A stretch of 64,000 bases of DNA from Lonsdalea britannica (GTDB lineage: Bacteria > Pseudomonadota > Gammaproteobacteria > Enterobacterales > Enterobacteriaceae). The notes below the pieces were generated by a model. That model saw nothing but the letters and a program-made list of their open reading frames with translations. It ran no database searches and had not been told where the DNA came from. The stretch lies in assembly GCF_002111595.1 (NCBI RefSeq), contig NZ_LUTN01000002.1, positions 186,001-250,000 on the forward strand. The letters are read 5' to 3'. The position numbers and the translations under genes were made by a program. Positions 1 through 10,106 of this stretch are shown piece after piece (position 1 is the first letter of the stretch; each line of letters opens with the position of its first letter).

Positions 1-508
<508 letters not shown>

Positions 509-583
509 TTAATAAAAGACAAAAGCGTGACTACGAGTATCTCATGCTGGCGGACGAACCGGAATCGTCGTCCGCCAGCCTGT

Positions 584-1222
584 TTATTGGTCGCGGCAAC
601 GCGACAAAATCTGCTGTGCCTGTTTGACCAACGTTGAGCGGGAAAACATTAGCTGTAGGCGTCCTCCGCCGATTTGCTGCCACAGGACCGCGGCGCGGAT
701 GCCCGCCAGTAAAATGGCGCGGACTTTGGCTTGTACCTGTGGGTTTTTCAGGACTTCCTGTGAGCCGGTGACCTGAATGCGCGGCCCAAGCGTACTGATG
801 ACGTCCACGTAGATGCCTGCCAGCACGTTAATCATCGGGTCGGACACTAATTCATAATGCTCCAGCTGGCGGTCTAGCTGGTCGACACGGTTGCCTAGCT
901 CATTGAGCGCCGTGCTGTTTTTGTGCAAACGACGCTCGAGAGCCATGAGGCTGAAGGTGTAGCGGGACTGGTCGGCGCCGATTTTTTCGCGCGACGATGA
1001 ACTGAGGATGCCCAACAGGGTCTCAACGCCCAGCTTCAGATTATTTTCGTCGTTACCAAAAATCTCCAGCGTGCTGTCTGCGTTCATCACCAGAACGCTG
1101 TTGAGCGACGTCTGCAATGCCGCCTGCGGGCAGGTTCCCGTCGTCGCAAGCTGCTGCACCAAACAAGCTGACTGACAAATTCCTGCCAGCGCCAGCGTAA
1201 TGTCGTAATAGTTTTTGGCCAC
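584..1222 (-). CDS. hflD: HflD, lysogenization regulator homolog
   Basis: The product of 212 residues matches the HflD family (about 213 in E. coli), a peripheral inner-membrane protein that in E. coli binds phage lambda CII. Diagnostic blocks are [18 protein letters not shown] near the N-terminus, the [17 protein letters not shown] block and [11 protein letters not shown] near the C-terminus. I chose the GTG at 1222 because AGGAG lies 5 bases before it and the family begins at this point; an in-frame ATG at 1237 would add five residues and has no site of its own. It lies between mnmA and purB as in E. coli. Its cellular role outside phage control is poorly known. Confidence 0.9.
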   Translation of the reverse strand: MAKNYYDITLALAGICQSACLVQQLATTGTCPQAALQTSLNSVLVMNADSTLEIFGNDENNLKLGVETLLGILSSSSREKIGADQSRYTFSLMALERRLHKNSTALNELGNRVDQLDRQLEHYELVSDPMINVLAGIYVDVISTLGPRIQVTGSQEVLKNPQVQAKVRAILLAGIRAAVLWQQIGGGRLQLMFSRSTLVKQAQQILSRCRDQ

Positions 1223-1381
1223 GATGGCTCCTGTCATTCTTAGTGCTCCATGACGTCGGCCGTCAGGAGAGTGCTATCCGCGTAGCGCGCGATAAACGGG
1301 CGATAGGGCTATGGGCGCGGGCGATGTATTCGCGAGGGCTCCCGTGGTCAGCCGTACGCAAGCGCTCAGACGCGGACATCA

Positions 1382-2491
1382 TCAGTTATCGCGCAGGCGT
1401 TCCTCGATAATACCGCCGCCGAGACAGATTTCGCCCTGATAAAATACCGCGGACTGTCCCGGCGTGACGGCGGCGACCGGATTATCAAAGCGAACTTCGA
1501 TACGATCGGCATCCAACGGCGTGACGGTGCAGGGGATATCGGCCTGACGATAGCGCGTTTTCACCACGCAGCGGAACGGTTCGGTGACGGTGTCACGATC
1601 GACCCAGTGCAACTGCTGAGCGATCAACCCGTTGGACATCAAACGCGGATGTTCATGGCCCTGTGCCACGTACAGTACGTTGTTCGCCACGTCTTTATCG
1701 ACGACATACCAGGGATCTTCGCCGCCTTCTTTCACGCCGCCGATGCCGAGGCCCTTGCGCTGCCCCAGCGTGTGGTACATCAGGCCTTGATGTTGTCCCA
1801 TGTCACTGCCATCATCCACCGCGATGATAGGACCCGGTTGTGCAGGGAGGTAACGGGCCAGGAAGTCGCGGAATTTACGTTCGCCGATGAAGCAGATCCC
1901 CGTAGAGTCTTTTTTCTTGGCCGTGGCCAGTTCTAACTGTTCGGCGATCTTACGCACCTCGGGTTTTTCCAGCTCACCGACCGGGAACAGGCTCTGGGCC
2001 AACTGCTCATGGCTGAGGGTGTAGAGGAAATAGCTCTGGTCCTTGTTGCCATCCAGACCGCGTAAGAGACGACTCTTGCCATCGATATCCTGACGGCGCA
2101 CGTAGTGGCCGGTGGCGATGTAATCCGCACCCAAATCTTCGGCGGCGAATTCCAGGAACGCTTTGAATTTGATTTCCTTGTTGCACAGGATATCGGGGTT
2201 AGGCGTACGACCGGCCTTGTACTCTTCCAGGAAGTGCTCGAACACGTTGTCCCAATATTCCGCCGCGAAATTGACGGTATGCAGTTCTATGCCGAGTTTG
2301 TCGCAGACGGCCTGCGCATCGGCCAAATCGGCAGCGGCAGAACAATATTCCGTGTCGTCGTCCTCCTCCCAGTTTTTCATGAACAGGCCTTCGACCTGAT
2401 AACCCTGTTGTTGGAGGAGGTATGCGGAAACGGAAGAATCAACGCCGCCGGACATGCCGACAATGACTTTTTTCTGGCTGTTATCTGACAT
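1382..2491 (-). CDS. mnmA: tRNA-specific 2-thiouridylase MnmA
   Basis: The protein has 369 residues (E. coli 368). It adds sulfur to U34 of the Lys, Glu and Gln tRNAs, taking sulfur relayed from IscS through TusA-E. The N-terminal PP-loop SGGVDSS (residues 14-20) binds ATP. The two active-site cysteines are visible: C103 in [10 protein letters not shown] and C200 in STGICFIGE. It is followed after 160 bases by hflD and preceded by nudJ, the conserved order. Full length with no anomaly. Confidence 0.97.
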   Translation of the reverse strand: MSDNSQKKVIVGMSGGVDSSVSAYLLQQQGYQVEGLFMKNWEEDDDTEYCSAAADLADAQAVCDKLGIELHTVNFAAEYWDNVFEHFLEEYKAGRTPNPDILCNKEIKFKAFLEFAAEDLGADYIATGHYVRRQDIDGKSRLLRGLDGNKDQSYFLYTLSHEQLAQSLFPVGELEKPEVRKIAEQLELATAKKKDSTGICFIGERKFRDFLARYLPAQPGPIIAVDDGSDMGQHQGLMYHTLGQRKGLGIGGVKEGGEDPWYVVDKDVANNVLYVAQGHEHPRLMSNGLIAQQLHWVDRDTVTEPFRCVVKTRYRQADIPCTVTPLDADRIEVRFDNPVAAVTPGQSAVFYQGEICLGGGIIEERLRDN

Positions 2492-2594
2492 GACAGTCTC
2501 GCGAATAGAAAATATTTAATGCAACAAATAAGGACAAAATGACAGGCCGCATAGGGTAGCACATTGGCCGCAGCGTCGCACCACGGCCAACGGG

Positions 2595-3047
2595 TTAGGC
2601 CTGATAGGGCCAATTGAACGCGCCCAGCGCGCTCAAGGGGTAGCGGGTGCCGCTTTGATAGCAGCGTATGCTTTCCGCAACCAACGGCGAGCGCAATCTG
2701 TCTGAATGGAGAATTTCCTCGGCGGTCAGCCAGTGACAGCAATCGATATCGCTGTCCCGAGGCGCGGTGGCGGCCTGATGCGGCAGATCAATCGTAAAGC
2801 TGAAGCGTAGGAAGGGCGTACCGTCCGGCGCCACCCATTGATGAAGCTGGAGGAAATGCTGAGGCTGCGCTTTGACTCCGGTTTCTTCATACAGCTCGCG
2901 GCTGGCGGCTTGAATCAGCGTCTCTTCGGCTTCGAGATGACCGGCTGGCTGGTTCCAAAGGCTTTTGCCGTTGACGGTTTCTTCCACCACCAAAAAGCGG
3001 CCTTCTGCCTGGACGATGTTGGCGACGGTGACATGAGGTTTAAACAT
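2595..3047 (-). CDS. nudJ: Phosphatase NudJ (Nudix hydrolase)
   Basis: This 150-residue Nudix hydrolase carries a complete Nudix box at residues 36-58, with G36, E41, R50-E51 and E54-E55 in the expected spacing. NudJ of E. coli hydrolyses the thiamine precursor HMP-PP and nucleoside di- and triphosphates. The start ATG at 3047 lies inside the 3' end of rluE, an 8-base overlap that suggests translational coupling. mnmA follows on the same strand, so rluE-nudJ-mnmA-hflD-purB may be one long transcript. Confidence 0.93.
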   Translation of the reverse strand: MFKPHVTVANIVQAEGRFLVVEETVNGKSLWNQPAGHLEAEETLIQAASRELYEETGVKAQPQHFLQLHQWVAPDGTPFLRFSFTIDLPHQAATAPRDSDIDCCHWLTAEEILHSDRLRSPLVAESIRCYQSGTRYPLSALGAFNWPYQA

Positions 3048-3696
3048 GCGTGATTTCCTTCCATTCCCCGGGCGATAACCCGGCCAGAGTCTGATTAGCC
3101 ATACTGTAGCGGATTAAGCGCAGCGTTGGGAAACCAATGTGAGCCGTCATGCGACGGACCTGCCGGTTGCGACCTTCCTGCAACGTAATTTTCAACCAGC
3201 TAACCGGGATGGCTTTTCGCTCGCGTATCGGCGGATTGCGCGGCCATAACCAATCGGGTTCATCCACTAATTCGACGCCAGCGGGCAGGGTGATGCCGTC
3301 GTTTAGCGTCAATCCCGCGCGAAATCGCGCCAGCGCCTCGGAGTCGGGAATGCCTTCAACCTGCGCGTAATAAATTTTGGCTGTTTTCTTTCCCGGCTGG
3401 GTCAGGCGCGCTTGCAATGCGCCATCATTGGTGAGCACCATAAGTCCTTCACTGTCGCGATCCAGACGTCCGGCGGCATAAATGTCGCCGATGGGGATAA
3501 AGTCTTTCAATGTGGCGCGGCCTGAGTCATCTGTGAACTGAGAAAGCACATCGAAAGGTTTGTTGAACAAGATGATTCGACGCGGTTTCGGCGCCGCGGT
3601 TTTTTTCGCGGTAGAACGTGAACTGAATCGTTTAAGTTTGTGATTTTTAACAGGGATTTTATTCATTTTATTAATGGCTGAGAATGACAAAGCCAT
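3040..3696 (-). CDS. rluE: 23S rRNA pseudouridine2457 synthase RluE
   Basis: RluE belongs to the RsuA/RluB/E/F family and isomerises U2457 of 23S rRNA. The catalytic-Asp motif [10 protein letters not shown] (residues 75-84, Asp79) is intact, as are the family blocks RNPPIRERK and [10 protein letters not shown]. The open frame gives 218 residues (E. coli 217). An alternative start is Met11, since the first 35 residues are a basic, poorly conserved tail. It is divergent from icd with about 100 bases between them, as in E. coli. Confidence 0.94.
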   Translation of the reverse strand: MALSFSAINKMNKIPVKNHKLKRFSSRSTAKKTAAPKPRRIILFNKPFDVLSQFTDDSGRATLKDFIPIGDIYAAGRLDRDSEGLMVLTNDGALQARLTQPGKKTAKIYYAQVEGIPDSEALARFRAGLTLNDGITLPAGVELVDEPDWLWPRNPPIRERKAIPVSWLKITLQEGRNRQVRRMTAHIGFPTLRLIRYSMANQTLAGLSPGEWKEITHV

Positions 3697-3795
3697 TATA
3701 CTCGAAAGGGTTGCGGTTGGCGCGGGTTTGATATTCCAGTAGTATTGACACGCATATTACATCTCATTAACAAAACGCGCTCGAAGGAGAGGTTA

Positions 3796-5048
3796 ATGGA
3801 AAGCAAAGTAGTTGTACCGGCTAAAGGTCAGAAGATTACGGCAGATGTAGAAGGAAAATTGGTGGTGCCGAATAACCCGATTATTCCCTTTATCGAAGGG
3901 GATGGTATCGGTGTCGATGTCACACCAGCGATGATCAATGTTGTTGATGCCGCAGTGAAAAAGGCTTACTCGGGTCAGCGCTCGATTTCCTGGATGGAAA
4001 TTTACACCGGCGAAAAGTCAACACAGGTCTACGGTAAAGATGTGTGGCTGCCGGAAGAAACACTGGATCTGATTCGTGAATACCGCGTCGCCATTAAGGG
4101 CCCACTGACACGCCGGTCGGCGGGGGGATCCGCTCGCTCAACGTCGCCCTTCGTCAGCAGCTTGATCTCTACATCTGCCTTCGTCCGGTGCGCTACTTTG
4201 ACGGCACGCCAAGCCCTGTCAAACACCCGGAACTGACGGACATGGTGATTTTCCGTGAAAATGCCGAAGATATTTATGCGGGCATCGAGTGGAAAGCCGG
4301 TTCGGCTGAAGCGGACAAAGTCATCAAATTCTTGCGCGATGAGATGGGCGTCACCAAAATTCGTTTCCCGCAGCAGTGCGGCATCGGGATCAAACCGTGT
4401 TCCGAAGAAGGGACCAAACGCCTGGTGCGTGCGGCAATTGACTACGCCATCACCAACGAGCGCGATTCCGTGACGCTGGTGCACAAAGGCAACATTATGA
4501 AATTCACCGAAGGCGCTTTCAAAGACTGGGGTTACCAGTTGGCGCGGGAAGAGTTCGGCGGTGAACTGATTGATGGCGGTCCGTGGGTGAAAATCAAAAA
4601 TCCGAAAACCGGCAAAGATATCATTGTCAAAGATGTGATCGCGGATGCGTTCCTGCAACAGATTCTGCTGCGTCCAGCGGAATATGACGTTATCGCTTGT
4701 ATGAACCTGAACGGTGACTATATTTCTGACGCATTAGCGGCACAGGTAGGCGGTATAGGCATCGCTCCCGGCGCGAATATTGGCGATGAATGCGCCTTGT
4801 TCGAAGCGACGCATGGCACTGCGCCAAAATATGCGGGTCAAGATAAAGTGAACCCAGGTTCCGTTATTCTCTCCGCTGAAATGATGTTGCGTCATTTAGG
4901 CTGGTTCGAAGCCGCGGATTTGATCATTAAAGGCGTAGAAGGCGCGATCAAAAATAAAACCGTGACCTATGATTTCGAACGTCTGATGGATGGGGCGAAA
5001 CTGCTGAAATGTTCTGAATTCGGCGACGCTATCATCGAACACATGTGA
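3796..5048 (+). pseudogene. icd: NADP isocitrate dehydrogenase, interrupted by one frameshift
   Basis: Both halves match the TCA-cycle isocitrate dehydrogenase that makes 2-oxoglutarate and NADPH. The start at 3796 follows AAGGAGAG and gives [14 protein letters not shown]. The frame breaks after GPLT (codon 105): restoring one base between 4109 and 4110 (likely ACC-ACG read as AC-ACG) recovers [12 protein letters not shown], including the active-site Ser, and the frame then runs to 5048. With that base the product is 417 residues (E. coli 416). As written, translation ends at 4236 with about 42 wrong residues. Loss would cause glutamate auxotrophy in E. coli, so a consensus error is the likelier cause. 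Confidence 0.93.
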
Positions 5049-5074
5049 TCGCCGCAGTGACAAATGAATTTATG

Positions 5075-5099
5075 GGGGCCCGTGTGGCCCCTATTTGTT
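5075..5099 (+). terminator. Probable terminator after icd
   Basis: A six-pair GGGGCC/GGCCCC stem with a CGTGT loop (5075-5091) is followed by TATTTGTTG. It lies 26 bases after the icd stop codon. The U-tract is imperfect. Confidence 0.55.
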
Positions 5100-5133
5100 G
5101 CTGCCCCTTCTTAGGCATATATCTCCAGAGTGC

Positions 5134-5252
5134 GCTGTTTTCATCGTAACCGAATCACGGCGCTTGCAGTGATAGGGCATTAACTCGCCATCACCCCTTA
5201 ATTAGCTGTGAATGACAATATTAATGTGAGCTGATTGCATCGTAACCGAGTC
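5134..5252. repeat. Pair of 23-bp direct repeats in the icd downstream spacer
   Basis: Two near-identical 23-mers lie at 5134-5156 and 5230-5252, 96 bases apart start to start, differing at 3 positions and sharing the core CATCGTAACCGA. They sit in a 717-base stretch (5100-5816) without a convincing gene. The only longer frame there (5374-5616, minus) has no start signal and no recognisable features. The spacing is about nine helical turns, as for paired protein sites, but I know no regulator with this core. Confidence 0.5.
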
Positions 5253-5600
5253 TCCGCATGACTATTCCTAACGGGGGCCATTAAATCCCACTCTTCATCT
5301 ATTTTGCGCAGAGCCCAACGACGTTTTCTTTATCGCGCTAAATCCGTCGTGAAAAGATTTTATTCTGGAAATATTAGGCTGAAATGTATGTTTCTAGGGG
5401 GTTGAAGACTTCTGCCGCAAAGTCTTCATGTATTACCAGTATGAATATGACGTACGGTCTGTTGTGGATACATGACGATGCATACATGAGTAATACCAGT
5501 ACAATTTCCGGTTCAAAAATGCTCATATTTTGCGAGGAGTGACTGAAAGAATACAAATTCTTTAGGCGTCGCTCCCTCAGGGGCGGCAATTTGCTATTCT

Positions 5601-5719
5601 TTGTTGAGGAGAACAAAAATTCTATATTATGAAGCGAACGCTTTGTGCCAGGACGGAAATAAAACCGTGCTGGTATAAGAACTCGGTGTTGATTTAAACG
5701 AGGTAAAGATTCGCTTCAT
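5601..5719 (+). promoter_or_regulatory. Possible promoter and 10-bp inverted repeat before the GGDEF/EAL gene
   Basis: TTGTTG (5601-5606), 16 bases, then TATATT (5623-5628) is a plausible sigma-70 promoter. Directly after it, ATGAAGCGAA (5629-5638) is matched by its exact reverse complement TTCGCTTCAT (5710-5719), leaving a 71-base interior. In RNA this could close a long-armed hairpin in the leader of the gene starting at 5817. Both elements are sequence-only predictions. Confidence 0.35.
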
Positions 5720-5816
5720 CAAACTGCGTTGGATGTGTTAGTCCATCAAATGATTACTCTCCATGACCACCGGTATTTCTGACTGTAATAACAATGTAAC
5801 AGTAAGGGGAACCCCC

Positions 5817-7982
5817 ATGAGTCGAGCCCCAGTGAATAAAAAAGATGAGCGCAGCCGACTTGACGCGGTGCGGGAGTACGGCATCGACGGCCCGTTGTCT
5901 GATGATCCTGAACTGGAGAGCCTGGTTACACTGGCGGCGAATGTATTCAATGTCCCCATCGTTGCTATCTCGATTCTGGATGCAGATCGTCAACTCTTCG
6001 TGGCGAGCGTGGGTTTTCCCGTTTGCCAAACGGCGCGGGACGATTCCTTTTGCAACTACGCCATCCAAAAGAAGGGCATCTTGGTGGTGCCGGATGCGCG
6101 GCGGGATCCGCGATTCAAAAATAACCCGTTGGTGACCGGCGACCCGCATATCCGATTTTATGCCGGCATACCGTTACGTTCACCCCTTGGCCAAACTATC
6201 GGGACATTGAATATTGTCGATGTTAAGCCGCGAATCGGTTTAAGCGCGCGTGATGCCCATAACCTGCAGGATTTATCCTCGCTGGTCATGGACAAACTGG
6301 AAATGCGGCGTCTTGAAGTGGCCAGGAAAACAGACCAGACGAGCTTCGAACAGGTGTCCAGGTTGTCGCCCGACGCTATCTTGTGTGTGAATCACCAAGG
6401 GATTATTACTTTCTGGAATGAGGCAGCTGAAAACCTGTTGGAATATTCCAGAGAGCAAATAGTAGGACAACACATCAGCAGTGTCATACCGGATATGTTT
6501 ATTGTGCAGCTGCACCATTTGTCGACTGACGAAACAGCGCGGTTGAAGGGTAGTCGAATTGAGCTGGATGTGGCGACCCAAGGAGGTGCATTGCTGCCTG
6601 TCGAACTGTCTGTCGGCATGTGGCAACAAGGCGAGGAGGAGAGTTACAGCCTGATTTTGCGCGATACCGCCGAACGTAAACGCTATGAAGAAAGACTGTT
6701 TTTGCAAGCGCATCGTGATCCTCTTACGGGATTAATCAACCGTACGTTGCTGGCTACATCGCTGAATCAGATTTTAAAGCAGCATCCCTCAGGTTGTCTG
6801 ATGATCGTCGATCTCGATGGCTTCAAGGACATTAATGACAGCCTGGGTCATGCCAGCGGCGACGAAATTCTGGTCAGCGTGGCGCAAAAATTATTGGCCA
6901 ACGTCCGACAGGGCGATCTTGTGGCTCGTATGGGCGGCGATGAGTTCGCGATATTACTGCCGCAACTGGAAGATCTGCAGGTGGTGGAAAAAATAGCCCG
7001 GCAGATTAATCACGATATTTCTCAGACGGTGGTTGTCGGAGACAAGCAGGTGAATACCAGCGCGAGTATGGGACTGGTAATGTTTCGTTCCTACGGCGTG
7101 ACGACTCAGGAATTATTGACCAGCGCTGATTTGGCCCTTTATCAGGCAAAAGCGGATGGACGCAATTGCTACCGTTTTTATACGCGCGAACTGCGCGAAA
7201 TTTTTCAGGCCAAGCATGCATTCCAACTGGAATTTATCCGCGCCTATGAGAAAAATGAATTTGAGGTGTTTTACCAGCCTCAGGTGAGCCTGATGAATAA
7301 TGAAATCGTCGGCGCTGAAGCGTTGCTGCGTTGGCAGCATCCTTTCAAAGGCCTACTGGCGCCGGGAGCCTTCTTAACCGCGCTGGAAAAGGGGCCTTGG
7401 GCGGAGCGTATCGGCGATTGGGTTGTGCAGCAGGCCTGTCAGCAAGCGGCGGAATGGCGCAAAGCGGGAGCCGAGAATTTCCGTATCAGCATCAACTTGT
7501 GTGCAGCCCAATTTCGCTCTGGCATGTTGTCACAGAAGATCAGGTCCGTTTTGGAAAAGACCGGTCTACCGCCAAGTGCATTGGAGCTGGAGATCACCGA
7601 AAACATCATCATTCGTTACGACGAGAACATGCTGAGTCCCCTGAATGAGCTGCGTAATGAAGGGATTGGTATCGCATTCGACGATTACGGCACGGGATAC
7701 GCGTCGTTGAGCATGTTGAAGAATTATCCGGTGACCCGCCTCAAAATCGATCAGACTTTCGTCCGCGCCATGTGCGAATCTCCGCCGGATGCGGCTATCG
7801 TCAGAGCCATTTTGTATTTAGGAAAAAGTTTTCGGCTGGATGTCATCGCTGAAGGTGTGGAAACGCAGGAACAGTGCGAACGGCTTAGGAATAAAGGGTG
7901 CGAGCAGGCGCAGGGGTATCTTTTTGGACGTCCGATGCCCGCCGCTGAATTTGCACGCCAATTAGGTGTGGCGAAAGCCTGA
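5817..7982 (+). CDS. GAF-PAS-GGDEF-EAL cyclic-di-GMP protein
   Basis: The 721-residue protein has a GAF domain (about 30-165), a PAS domain (about 185-290), a GGDEF diguanylate cyclase domain (about 300-455) and an EAL phosphodiesterase domain (about 470-710). No membrane segment or signal peptide is visible, so it is probably cytosolic. The GGDEF motif (373-377) and the upstream RxxD inhibitory site (RQGD, 364-367) are intact. The EAL side has EALLRW (501-506), the EITE glutamate, DDYGTG, KIDQTF and AEGVE, so both activities could be live. ATG 5817 is chosen for AAGGGGA 6 bases upstream; the frame opens at 5763 without a site. Monocistronic between icd and htpX. The input signal is unknown. 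Confidence 0.88.
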   Translation: MSRAPVNKKDERSRLDAVREYGIDGPLSDDPELESLVTLAANVFNVPIVAISILDADRQLFVASVGFPVCQTARDDSFCNYAIQKKGILVVPDARRDPRFKNNPLVTGDPHIRFYAGIPLRSPLGQTIGTLNIVDVKPRIGLSARDAHNLQDLSSLVMDKLEMRRLEVARKTDQTSFEQVSRLSPDAILCVNHQGIITFWNEAAENLLEYSREQIVGQHISSVIPDMFIVQLHHLSTDETARLKGSRIELDVATQGGALLPVELSVGMWQQGEEESYSLILRDTAERKRYEERLFLQAHRDPLTGLINRTLLATSLNQILKQHPSGCLMIVDLDGFKDINDSLGHASGDEILVSVAQKLLANVRQGDLVARMGGDEFAILLPQLEDLQVVEKIARQINHDISQTVVVGDKQVNTSASMGLVMFRSYGVTTQELLTSADLALYQAKADGRNCYRFYTRELREIFQAKHAFQLEFIRAYEKNEFEVFYQPQVSLMNNEIVGAEALLRWQHPFKGLLAPGAFLTALEKGPWAERIGDWVVQQACQQAAEWRKAGAENFRISINLCAAQFRSGMLSQKIRSVLEKTGLPPSALELEITENIIIRYDENMLSPLNELRNEGIGIAFDDYGTGYASLSMLKNYPVTRLKIDQTFVRAMCESPPDAAIVRAILYLGKSFRLDVIAEGVETQEQCERLRNKGCEQAQGYLFGRPMPAAEFARQLGVAKA

Positions 7983-8268
7983 TCTCTGTGTGATATGCGA
8001 ATAACGGTAGGGGGCAGCGGAGACGCGATGTCGATGAGAGAGACGGGGATTCTAGGCCACGCGTCATATCGCATCGATATTTTTATTGACCGCAAGGCGA
8101 GTGTTTCACAGGCCGTCTACGATGAGCGGGAACTTGCTTTTAATCTTATATATTCCACCTTGTTTTTGCGTGACGAGTCGGTTTTTCACGGATTGCTGAC
8201 CTTTTGCGCGATGTTAAGCCTCAAGAACGTAAAGTTATGTTGATTCGGTAACTTAGACGTTAAGAATG

Positions 8269-8293
8269 CTTGAAAATGCCATTGCAGCCCATA
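8269..8293 (+). promoter_or_regulatory. Sigma-32 (heat-shock) type promoter of htpX
   Basis: CTTGAAA (8269-8275), 12 bases, CCCATA (8288-8293) matches the sigma-32 consensus CTTGAAA-N11-16-CCCATNT. It lies about 60 bases before the htpX start. E. coli htpX is heat- and Cpx-inducible. The rest of the 369-base gap 7983-8351 shows no convincing gene; an 82-codon frame at 7995-8243 looks random. Confidence 0.6.
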
Positions 8294-8351
8294 CCATGTA
8301 AGCGTTGCATCCCTATTGTTGCTTTTGCCTGAGAGAGGAAATCAGACTTAT

Positions 8352-9233
8352 ATGATGCGTATTGCGCTTTTCCTAATCACCAACCTGGCGGTGATGTTGG
8401 TTTTTGGGCTAGTACTTAGCTTAACGGGCATTCGGCCCAGTAGTACTTACGGCTTGATGATTATGGCCGGTCTGTTTGGCTTTGGCGGTGCGATCGTTTC
8501 ATTGCTGATGTCGAAATGGATGGCCTTGCGCTCTGTGGGTGGTGAAGTCATTGAGCAGCCACGTGATGAAACCGAGCGCTGGTTGGTCGAGACGGTACGT
8601 GCGCAGTCCCAGCAGGTGGGCATTGCTATGCCGCAGGTTGCGATCTATCAAGCGCCGGATATCAATGCCTTTGCTACTGGGGCCCGACGGAATGCGTCCC
8701 TTGTCGCCGTGAGTTCTGGGCTGCTCCAAAATATGAGCCGCGATGAGGCGGAAGCGGTGATCGCACATGAAATCAGCCATGTGGCTAACGGCGATATGGT
8801 GACTATGACGCTAATTCAGGGCGTGGTAAACACCTTCGTGATTTTCATCTCGCGTCTGCTTGCTCAAGTTGCGTCAGGCTTCCTGTCCGGCAACCGCGAT
8901 GACAGCGAGAGCAGTAACGGCAATCCGATGATTTATTTCGTCGTGGCGACCGTGCTGGAGTTGGTGTTTGGTATTCTGGCTAGCATCATCACCATGTGGT
9001 TTTCTCGTTACCGTGAATTCCATGCGGATGCCGGTTCCGCCAAACTGGTGGGGCGCGAGAAAATGATTGCGGCGCTGCAGCGCCTGAAAACCAGTTATGA
9101 GCCTCAGGAAGAAAGCAGCATGATGGCGTTTTGCATCAACGGCAAATCAAAATCATTCAGCGAGTTGTTCCTGTCGCATCCTCCGTTGGACAAACGCATT
9201 GAGGCGCTGCGCAGCGGGGCTTACCTGAAGTAA
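8352..9233 (+). CDS. htpX: Membrane zinc protease HtpX
   Basis: HtpX is an M48 metalloprotease of the inner membrane that, with FtsH, removes misfolded membrane proteins. The 293 residues equal the E. coli length. The zinc motif HEISH lies at 139-143 and the downstream glutamate in [14 protein letters not shown] is present. Two hydrophobic segments lie at the N-terminus (about 4-25 and 35-52) and two near 155-215. The ATG at 8352 gives the family start MMRIALFL and is preceded by a GAGAGG-type site. It is transcribed alone, from a heat-shock-like promoter to a strong terminator. Confidence 0.97.
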   Translation: MMRIALFLITNLAVMLVFGLVLSLTGIRPSSTYGLMIMAGLFGFGGAIVSLLMSKWMALRSVGGEVIEQPRDETERWLVETVRAQSQQVGIAMPQVAIYQAPDINAFATGARRNASLVAVSSGLLQNMSRDEAEAVIAHEISHVANGDMVTMTLIQGVVNTFVIFISRLLAQVASGFLSGNRDDSESSNGNPMIYFVVATVLELVFGILASIITMWFSRYREFHADAGSAKLVGREKMIAALQRLKTSYEPQEESSMMAFCINGKSKSFSELFLSHPPLDKRIEALRSGAYLK

Positions 9234-9256
9234 TTCACGCTGTGTTTGTGTTGTGT

Positions 9257-9279
9257 AAAAAGGCCCTTCGGGGCCTTTG
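9257..9279 (+). terminator. Terminator after htpX
   Basis: An AGGCCC-TTCG-GGGCCT hairpin flanked by A and T runs lies 24 bases after the htpX stop. The stable TTCG tetraloop is typical of a rho-independent terminator. Confidence 0.85.
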
Positions 9280-9441
9280 CTGTTTTTAGGATGTGTTTAT
9301 GCGGGGCCATATTGCGTGCTCTCTGCAGTCAAAATCATGCATCGCTAACCGTTTGAGATGTAAATTATCGTGCCGTTATCGAATTGCTGGTGAGCTCAGT
9401 GGTAAAATGTGCTTTTAGTCAAAACATCGTAGGTTTTAAGC

Positions 9442-9714
9442 ATGAGTGGGGCGGTATCAAACATGTTAGAAATGGTTTTAGTGATGCTGATTGTTTTGTT
9501 GGCGCTGGTGGTCTGGTTCTTCGTGAACCGCGCAAGCGTGCGGGCCAATGAGCAAATTAGACTCCTGCGGGAAATTGTTAAACAGCAAAAACAGCAGCTT
9601 GCTTTAATGCAAACACTTATCCCTGTTCCGCCGAGCGCAGAGCCTGTGCCGGAGACTAAGCAAGAAGACGACGAAACAGACGTTTACTTCAAAAACGTTA
9701 TCCCCGAGCGTTGA
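9442..9714 (+). CDS. yebO: YebO-like small membrane protein
   Basis: This 90-residue protein has one transmembrane segment (about residues 9-28), then NRASVRANEQIRLLREIVKQ, a charged coiled-coil-like stretch, and an acidic tail. The FVNRAS-NEQI-LL pattern is that of E. coli YebO, a single-pass protein of unknown role. In E. coli yebO lies between yobF-cspC and mgrB; here it is near htpX and no mgrB is visible after it. The start may instead be the ATG at 9463; ribosome sites are weak for both. Confidence 0.75.
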   Translation: MSGAVSNMLEMVLVMLIVLLALVVWFFVNRASVRANEQIRLLREIVKQQKQQLALMQTLIPVPPSAEPVPETKQEDDETDVYFKNVIPER

Positions 9715-9993
9715 TTGTCTGCATTCCCCTGGCTGCCCGTCGCAAAATGGGGGGTAGCCTTGGAGTCTGTCTATTATCGGTTTCATAAAAAACGGCAGGC
9801 ATCATCAGCGTTATCCCTTCTTCTTATCTTCGTCAGTCGCTCAAATACTTCACTGTTTTATCAGCCCATTTCCGGCCGCGGGTGGCATGTCAGGAGCCAT
9901 GATGGTACTCTACGCCGTCAGGTAATAGGGGCTTGTTGCGAATATCCTTATCGATGTTGCCGTCTTTATTATCCCGCTACGAATAACTGTCGT

Positions 9994-10106
9994 GGCAGCG
10001 TTTTGACAATTGTGGGTTAAACACGCTGCCGACAACTGAAATAAACACAATTATCTTTTGTATGTGATCTTGCGTGTGGGTCACCACTGCAAATAAGGGA
10101 ATTATC
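9994..10106 (+). promoter_or_regulatory. thrS leader with tRNA-mimic operator
   Basis: The bases just before thrS (GTGTGGGTCACCACTGCAAA then TAAGGGA) match from memory the E. coli thrS operator, in which a tRNA-Thr anticodon-like loop lets ThrRS repress its own translation. Further up, GGCAGCGT (9994-10001) pairs perfectly with ACGCTGCC (10023-10030) around a 21-base interior holding TTGACA. This may be an upstream arm of the operator. The region 9715-9993 shows no gene. Confidence 0.65.

Noticed and set aside
5374-5616. 80-codon minus frame in the icd spacer
   Set aside because: AT-rich, overlaps the putative promoter and repeats, no start signal.
5100-5816. att-site or phage scar next to icd
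   Set aside because: The repeats do not match the icd 3' end and no phage gene is nearby; left as a repeat only.
7995-8243. 82-codon frame between the c-di-GMP gene and htpX
   Set aside because: No site, no family pattern, ends where the htpX promoter begins.
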